Origin: Labrys sp. KNU-23
GTDB lineage: Bacteria; Pseudomonadota; Alphaproteobacteria; Rhizobiales; Labraceae
NCBI RefSeq assembly: GCF_008330945.1
Contig: NZ_CP043489.1
Span: 3,173,501 to 3,237,500, forward strand
DNA length: 64,000 nt
Reading direction: 5' to 3'
The translations under genes and the position numbers were made by a program. Within the stretch, counting starts at the first letter, position 1; each line of letters opens with the position of its first letter. Shown here piece after piece: positions 60,419 through 64,000 of this stretch. Under the pieces are notes generated by a model. It was not told the origin of the DNA and did no database searches. It saw only the letters and a list, made by a program, of their open reading frames with translations.

Positions 60419-62014
60419 ATGAAAAAACGCGTCGCCATCGGGTTTCTCGGCGTCAGCCTCGACAGCGGCAAGCGCGACAAGCGTTGGGAGCGCTGGCGGC
60501 CGACCGTGGCGCTCTGCCAGCAGGGGGATCTGCCGATCGACCGCCTCGAACTGATCCACGACATCAGGGCGACGTCGCTGGCCGAGCGGATCACAGGCGA
60601 CATCGCCGCGATCTCGCCGGACACGCAAGTGGTCAGGCACATCATGAATCTCGCCGACGCCTGGGATTTCCAGGAGGTCTATGGGGCTCTTTATGATTTC
60701 GCCAGGGCCTATCCCTTCGAGGCCGAGGAAGAGGACTACCTCGTCAACATAACCACCGGCACCCATGTCGCCCAGATCTGCTGGTTCCTGCTGACCGAGG
60801 CCCATTACGTGCCCGGCAAACTGATCCAGCTTTCGCCGCCCAAGCGCCAGGGCGAAGGCGTCGCCGGCTCCTATTCGATCGTGGATCTCGATCTCTCGCG
60901 CTATGATGCCATCGCCAGCCGTTTCAGGGCGGAGACGCATGAGGCGACCTCCTTCCTCAAATCCGGCATTCCGACCCGCAACACCGCTTTCAACGCCATG
61001 ATCGACCAGATTGAGCGGGTGGCGATGCGCTCGCGCGCGCCGGTGCTGCTGACCGGGCCGACCGGGGCCGGCAAATCGCTGCTGGCCCGCCGCATCTTCG
61101 AGCTCAAGCAGGCGCGTCGCCAGCTCACGGGCGGTTTCGTCGAGGTCAATTGCGCCACCTTGCGCGGCGATCATACGATGTCGGCCCTGTTCGGCCATGT
61201 CAGGGGTGCCTTCACCGGCGCCCAGACCGATCGGGCCGGATTGCTTAGGGCGGCTGACGGCGGGTTGCTGTTCATGGACGAGATCGGCGAACTCGGCCTC
61301 GACGAGCAGGCCATGATCCTCCGGGCCATCGAGGAGAAGCGCTTCCTGCCGGTAGGCGCCGACAGGGAGGCGGCCAGCGATTTCCAGCTGATTGCCGGTA
61401 CCAATCGCGATCTGTCGGTCGACGTGCGTTCGGGCAAGTTCCGCGAAGACTTGCTGGCACGCCTCAACCTCTGGACCTTCGAACTGCCGGGCCTTGCCGC
61501 TCGCCGCGAGGACATCGAGCCCAATCTCGACTTCGAACTCGCACGCTATGCCGAGCGCGAAGGCGAGAACATCGCCTTCAACCGCGAAGCCCGTACCCGC
61601 TACCTCGCCTTCGCGATGGCGACGGAAGCACGCTGGACCGCCAATTTTCGCGACCTCTCCGCTTCCGTCACCCGCATGGCGACCCTGGCGCCGGGCGGCC
61701 GCATTACAGAGGAGGGGGTGGCCGAGGAAATGGCGCGCCTTGCCAGGCATTGGCGGGCGGGCGAAAGCGAGGGGGCGGACCGGCTGCTTGCCGATCTCCT
61801 TGGCGATGAGCGCGTCGCCGGCATCGACCGTTTCGACCAGGTGCAATTGGCCGAGGTGGTTCGCGTCTGCCGCTCCAGTTCCTCCCTCAGTGCGGCCGGG
61901 CGCGTGTTGTTCGCCGCATCGCGCCAGGCCAAGGCCAGCGCGAATGATGCCGATCGCTTGCGCAAATATCTGGCGCGATTCGAGCTGGATTGGGAAGAGG
62001 TGAGGCAGGGGTGA
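60419..62014 (+). CDS. rtcR: sigma-54-dependent RNA-repair regulator RtcR
   Basis: RtcR activates RNA-repair operons after its CARF domain senses an RNA-derived ligand. The 531-residue protein has an N-terminal CARF domain (about 1-180: VAIGFLGVSLDSG, then EEDYLVNITTGTHVAQICWF) and an AAA+ domain with Walker A GPTGAGKS (213-220), the sigma-54 contact loop GAFTGA (263-268) and Walker B GGLLFMDEIGELG. The C-terminus carries a helix-turn-helix-like region (LAEVVRVCRSSSSLSAAGRV). It is divergent from the Ro60 gene. The usual rtcB and rtcA targets are not in the window. Confidence 0.95.
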   Translation: MKKRVAIGFLGVSLDSGKRDKRWERWRPTVALCQQGDLPIDRLELIHDIRATSLAERITGDIAAISPDTQVVRHIMNLADAWDFQEVYGALYDFARAYPFEAEEEDYLVNITTGTHVAQICWFLLTEAHYVPGKLIQLSPPKRQGEGVAGSYSIVDLDLSRYDAIASRFRAETHEATSFLKSGIPTRNTAFNAMIDQIERVAMRSRAPVLLTGPTGAGKSLLARRIFELKQARRQLTGGFVEVNCATLRGDHTMSALFGHVRGAFTGAQTDRAGLLRAADGGLLFMDEIGELGLDEQAMILRAIEEKRFLPVGADREAASDFQLIAGTNRDLSVDVRSGKFREDLLARLNLWTFELPGLAARREDIEPNLDFELARYAEREGENIAFNREARTRYLAFAMATEARWTANFRDLSASVTRMATLAPGGRITEEGVAEEMARLARHWRAGESEGADRLLADLLGDERVAGIDRFDQVQLAEVVRVCRSSSSLSAAGRVLFAASRQAKASANDADRLRKYLARFELDWEEVRQG

Positions 62015-62159
62015 GCGCCGGCCTCCGGGCTGTATGTGCCTTCCACGGGTAAGCAGGCGTTCCAGAAGGAAGGCAGCGCCGGACTTTGTCGTGCCCAGGT
62101 CGGCAATGCCTGTCGCGCCCATTTTGTCTCCATCCGGCGGGGGCCGGATGTGCCTGGGT

Positions 62160-62552
62160 TCACGGACGCAGATCGAAGTGAAAGACCTTCGAGATGATCT
62201 GCCAGCGCCCGTCGAGATGGACGAAGGTCAGGAGATCGGTGAAATGCTTGGGGCCGATGGCGCATTCGACCCGGGCAAAGGCCGTGACCGGACCGGCGAA
62301 TTCGATGGAGACGATCCTGTCGGCCCGCTCTTCGTTGCGGCTTGCAGGTGAGGGACGCTTGTCGACGATGGGAAAATATTCGGCCATGCCGAGATGCGTC
62401 AGGCTGCCCTCGCTGGCGCAGGCATAGAGAGCCTGGGGATGGAAGACATGGCGCAATCTCTCGGTATCGCTGTGATAGAGCCCGTCGAAATAGGTCTGAA
62501 GCGCCGCGACGAGTGCCTCGAAACCGGGATCCTTGGGGGTGTGGCTCGTCAT
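62160..62552 (-). CDS. NTF2-like (lumazine-binding type) small protein
   Basis: This 130-residue protein has the NTF2-like cone fold of the Lumazine_bd_2 group: LVAALQTYFDGLYHSDTERL, FHPQALYACASEGSLTHLGM and the C-terminal LTFVHLDGRWQIISKVFHFD. ATG 62552 is preferred over GTG 62561, because AAGGA is only two bases from the GTG. The function is unknown. It may be regulated by the TetR protein encoded upstream on the same strand. Confidence 0.82.
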   Translation of the reverse strand: MTSHTPKDPGFEALVAALQTYFDGLYHSDTERLRHVFHPQALYACASEGSLTHLGMAEYFPIVDKRPSPASRNEERADRIVSIEFAGPVTAFARVECAIGPKHFTDLLTFVHLDGRWQIISKVFHFDLRP

Positions 62553-62618
62553 GGCAGTCACGGTCCTTTCTTGTATGAAACGGTGAAATCGAAGGTTTAT
62601 ATTGCTGGCTATTGAACC

Positions 62619-63224
62619 CTAGGCCGCAGCGGGCGCGCGAGATATCCTCTTGCCGAGCGCCGTGGTGATCAGGCCGGCTGCCGCCTTGCCGGCGGCTTCC
62701 ATATAGTCGGGGTCGCGATGCAGCAGCACCACGGCGAAGCTGCCGTCGAGCAAAAGCACGACCTGCCGGGCGAGCAGGCCGGCATCGGCAAGGGCCTCCC
62801 GCTCCAGTTCGAGCCGCAGCCACTCCTCGAAGCGCTTCTTGTGGGCGGCGCCGATCTTGATGGCGGGGTGGCCGGGCAGGTCGGCAAGTTCGGCGGCGGT
62901 GCGCAGGAAGCCGCATCCCTTCCAGCGCGGATGGCGGGCCGCGACGGCGAGATTGCGGAAGATGGCCTCGACTTTCGAGGCGATGTCACCCTGCGCCTCG
63001 TCGAACCAGCGCCGGAACAGTGTGAGATTGGGCTGGTCGCGGGCCGCGAGATAGGCGGCGATCAGATCGTCCTTGCTGGTGAAGTGATAATAGAGCGTGC
63101 GCTTGGTGATGCCGGCCTTGGCAGCGACGGCGTCCACCCCGACATTGCGGATGCCCTTGTCGTAGAACAGGCGCGCCGCCGCAGAGACGATGCGCTCGCG
63201 TGTGCTGGTCGCGGGCTCGGACAT
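62619..63224 (-). CDS. TetR-family transcriptional regulator
   Basis: This 201-residue regulator has the TetR helix-turn-helix (RERIVSAAARLFYDKGIRNV, then AVAAKAGITKRTLYYHFTSK, residues 9-53) and a helical effector domain. ATG 63224 follows GAGGTG. A palindrome lies 15 bases upstream. It is divergent from the hydrolase gene at 63408. Confidence 0.9.
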   Translation of the reverse strand: MSEPATSTRERIVSAAARLFYDKGIRNVGVDAVAAKAGITKRTLYYHFTSKDDLIAAYLAARDQPNLTLFRRWFDEAQGDIASKVEAIFRNLAVAARHPRWKGCGFLRTAAELADLPGHPAIKIGAAHKKRFEEWLRLELEREALADAGLLARQVVLLLDGSFAVVLLHRDPDYMEAAGKAAAGLITTALGKRISRAPAAA

Positions 63225-63238
63225 GGTCACACCTCATG

Positions 63239-63258
63239 TATACTGACAAGTGAGTATA
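63239..63258. promoter_or_regulatory. TetR-type operator
   Basis: Perfect six-base arms tatact and agtata (63239-63244, 63253-63258) with an eight-base spacer lie just upstream of the tetR-like start, in the divergent region. Confidence 0.65.
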
Positions 63259-63299
63259 ATCGATGTCGGGAACCGTGCTATCCCTTCCTTTGAACGAGA

Positions 63300-63343
63300 G
63301 CATTTTCCAGAGAAGTCGAGAGACTCCTCGACCAAGAAAATGC
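63300..63343. repeat. short palindromic element with gcattttc arms
   Basis: Arms gcattttc (63300-63307) and gaaaatgc (63336-63343) enclose tcgag-agactc-ctcga (63316-63331). It lies between the tetR-like and hydrolase genes. Confidence 0.6.
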
Positions 63344-63407
63344 GCTAAAACAAAGAGTTGTAGACAAAGTGCGATTTGAGGAAAGTGCGCTTCGTCAGGG
63401 AAGGCCG

Positions 63408-64000
63408 ATGGCCATGGACAAGGCAGTTGAGCCGGTCGCGATCACCTGCCGGGACGGCGTCGTCCTCGCTGGCCATTTCTGGCCTTTCGCAGGGGCTGAC
63501 AGCGCAGGCACGGTCATCGTCAATGCTGCGACCGGCGTGCTGGCGCGCTACTATCATCGCTATGCCCGTTTCCTCGCCGAGCAAGGCTTCGATGCGATCA
63601 CCTATGATTATCGCGGCATCGGCCTGTCACGACCCCACGACATCAGGCGCTGCGGCTATCGCTGGCGAGAATGGGGCAGCCAGGATTTCGAGGCGGTCCT
63701 GCAATATGCCGGGCAGCGCCGGCCCGGCCGGCCGCTCTTCGTGGTCGGGCACAGCATAGGCGGCTTCCTGCCGGGATTTGCCGGCAACGCGGCCTCGATC
63801 GATCGCATGCTCACCGTCGGTGCCCAATATGCCTACTGGCCCGATTATGCTCACGGCCGCCGTCTCCGGCTGCTCTGGCGCTGGCATGTGCTCATGCCGT
63901 TGCTCACGGCGATATGCGGCTATTTCCCCGGCCGGCGGCTCGGCTGGCTCGAGGATTTGCCGGCCGGAATCGCCCTCGAATGGAGTTTCCGTCGCCGGCG
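63408..64000 (+). CDS. alpha/beta-hydrolase, N-terminal part (cut by window edge)
   Basis: The frame from ATG 63408 (MAMDKAVEPVAITCRDGVVL) is open to the window end (197 codons). It shows the alpha/beta-hydrolase layout: oxyanion region NAATGVLARYYHRYARFLAE, AITYDYRGIGLSRP, and the nucleophile elbow VVGHSIGGFLPGFAG (Ser near residue 124). GGGAAGG precedes the ATG. The Asp and His of the triad lie outside the window. The divergent TetR protein probably controls it. Confidence 0.85.
   Translation, partial: MAMDKAVEPVAITCRDGVVLAGHFWPFAGADSAGTVIVNAATGVLARYYHRYARFLAEQGFDAITYDYRGIGLSRPHDIRRCGYRWREWGSQDFEAVLQYAGQRRPGRPLFVVGHSIGGFLPGFAGNAASIDRMLTVGAQYAYWPDYAHGRRLRLLWRWHVLMPLLTAICGYFPGRRLGWLEDLPAGIALEWSFRRR

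Overview
The window looks like chromosomal DNA of an alphaproteobacterium, most likely of the order Hyphomicrobiales (Rhizobiales). The evidence is high GC, a Porin_2-type outer-membrane porin, an FdsGBA-type NAD-linked formate dehydrogenase, many substrate-binding-protein ABC transporters paired with LacI, ROK, DeoR and LysR regulators, and intergenic palindromes of the 'ccttctcccc-ttgcgg-gagaagg' kind. The genus cannot be fixed from sequence alone. Most of the window is metabolic accessory gene content. There is no rRNA operon, CRISPR array, recognisable insertion sequence or conventional tRNA gene.

Layout. 1-1383 is the N-terminal part of rpsA, running off the left edge. 1707-8231 (minus) is a cupin gene followed, in reverse transcription order, by the formate dehydrogenase cluster fdsG-fdsB-fdsA-fdhD-fdsD. 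8421-12967 holds a Gly-rich secreted protein, a PfkB kinase, a decayed DUF2569 gene, and an MFS exporter with a divergent LysR. 13092-21239 is a sugar/polyol ABC cluster (binding protein, two permeases, Gfo/Idh/MocA oxidoreductase, ATPase) with a divergent ROK regulator and an SDR dehydrogenase. 21670-28482 (plus) is one collinear set: DeoR regulator, BtpA-like barrel protein, FGGY kinase, HAD phosphatase, and two genes resembling the small and large subunits of N,N-dimethylformamidase. 30498-36969 (plus) is a LacI-controlled ABC importer ending in an MGH1-like glycosidase. 37087-47239 is a histidine/urocanate (hut) region: an ammonia-lyase homologue that lacks the catalytic MIO triad, a polar amino acid ABC transporter with two tandem binding proteins, hutF, hutC and hutU, with matching HutC-type palindromes. 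47638-57049 carries a porin, an ATP-grasp/hydrolase pair with TTG starts, exporters and several one-component regulators. 62160-64000 holds an NTF2-like protein, a TetR regulator and a truncated alpha/beta hydrolase.

The most unusual part is 57183-62014. A sigma-54 activator of the RtcR (CARF-AAA) type is divergent from a TROVE/Ro60 gene, whose start is preceded by a near-consensus -24/-12 promoter. About 50 bases past the Ro60 stop codon, on the same strand, lies a tandem array of seven structured RNA units. Each unit has the same two-part closing helix with compensatory base changes between units and an internal loop that reads AUGCC in six of the seven. The better-preserved units carry a tRNA-like T arm, a short acceptor stem capped by a GNRA tetraloop, and a D arm, in permuted order. 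This is the architecture of bacterial Y RNAs. The seventh unit ends its acceptor strand in ACCA and carries a 272-base insertion bounded by perfect 26-base inverted repeats. No rtcB or rtcA ligase/cyclase gene is present, so the module appears to be an RtcR-controlled Ro60 ribonucleoprotein with a multi-RNA repertoire.

Functional links. Formamide-type hydrolysis at 25681-28482 would release formate, which the FdsGBA enzyme at 3345-8231 could oxidise. The hut genes share an operator, which suggests urocanate-responsive control. Several operons carry visible palindromic operators, listed as separate features.
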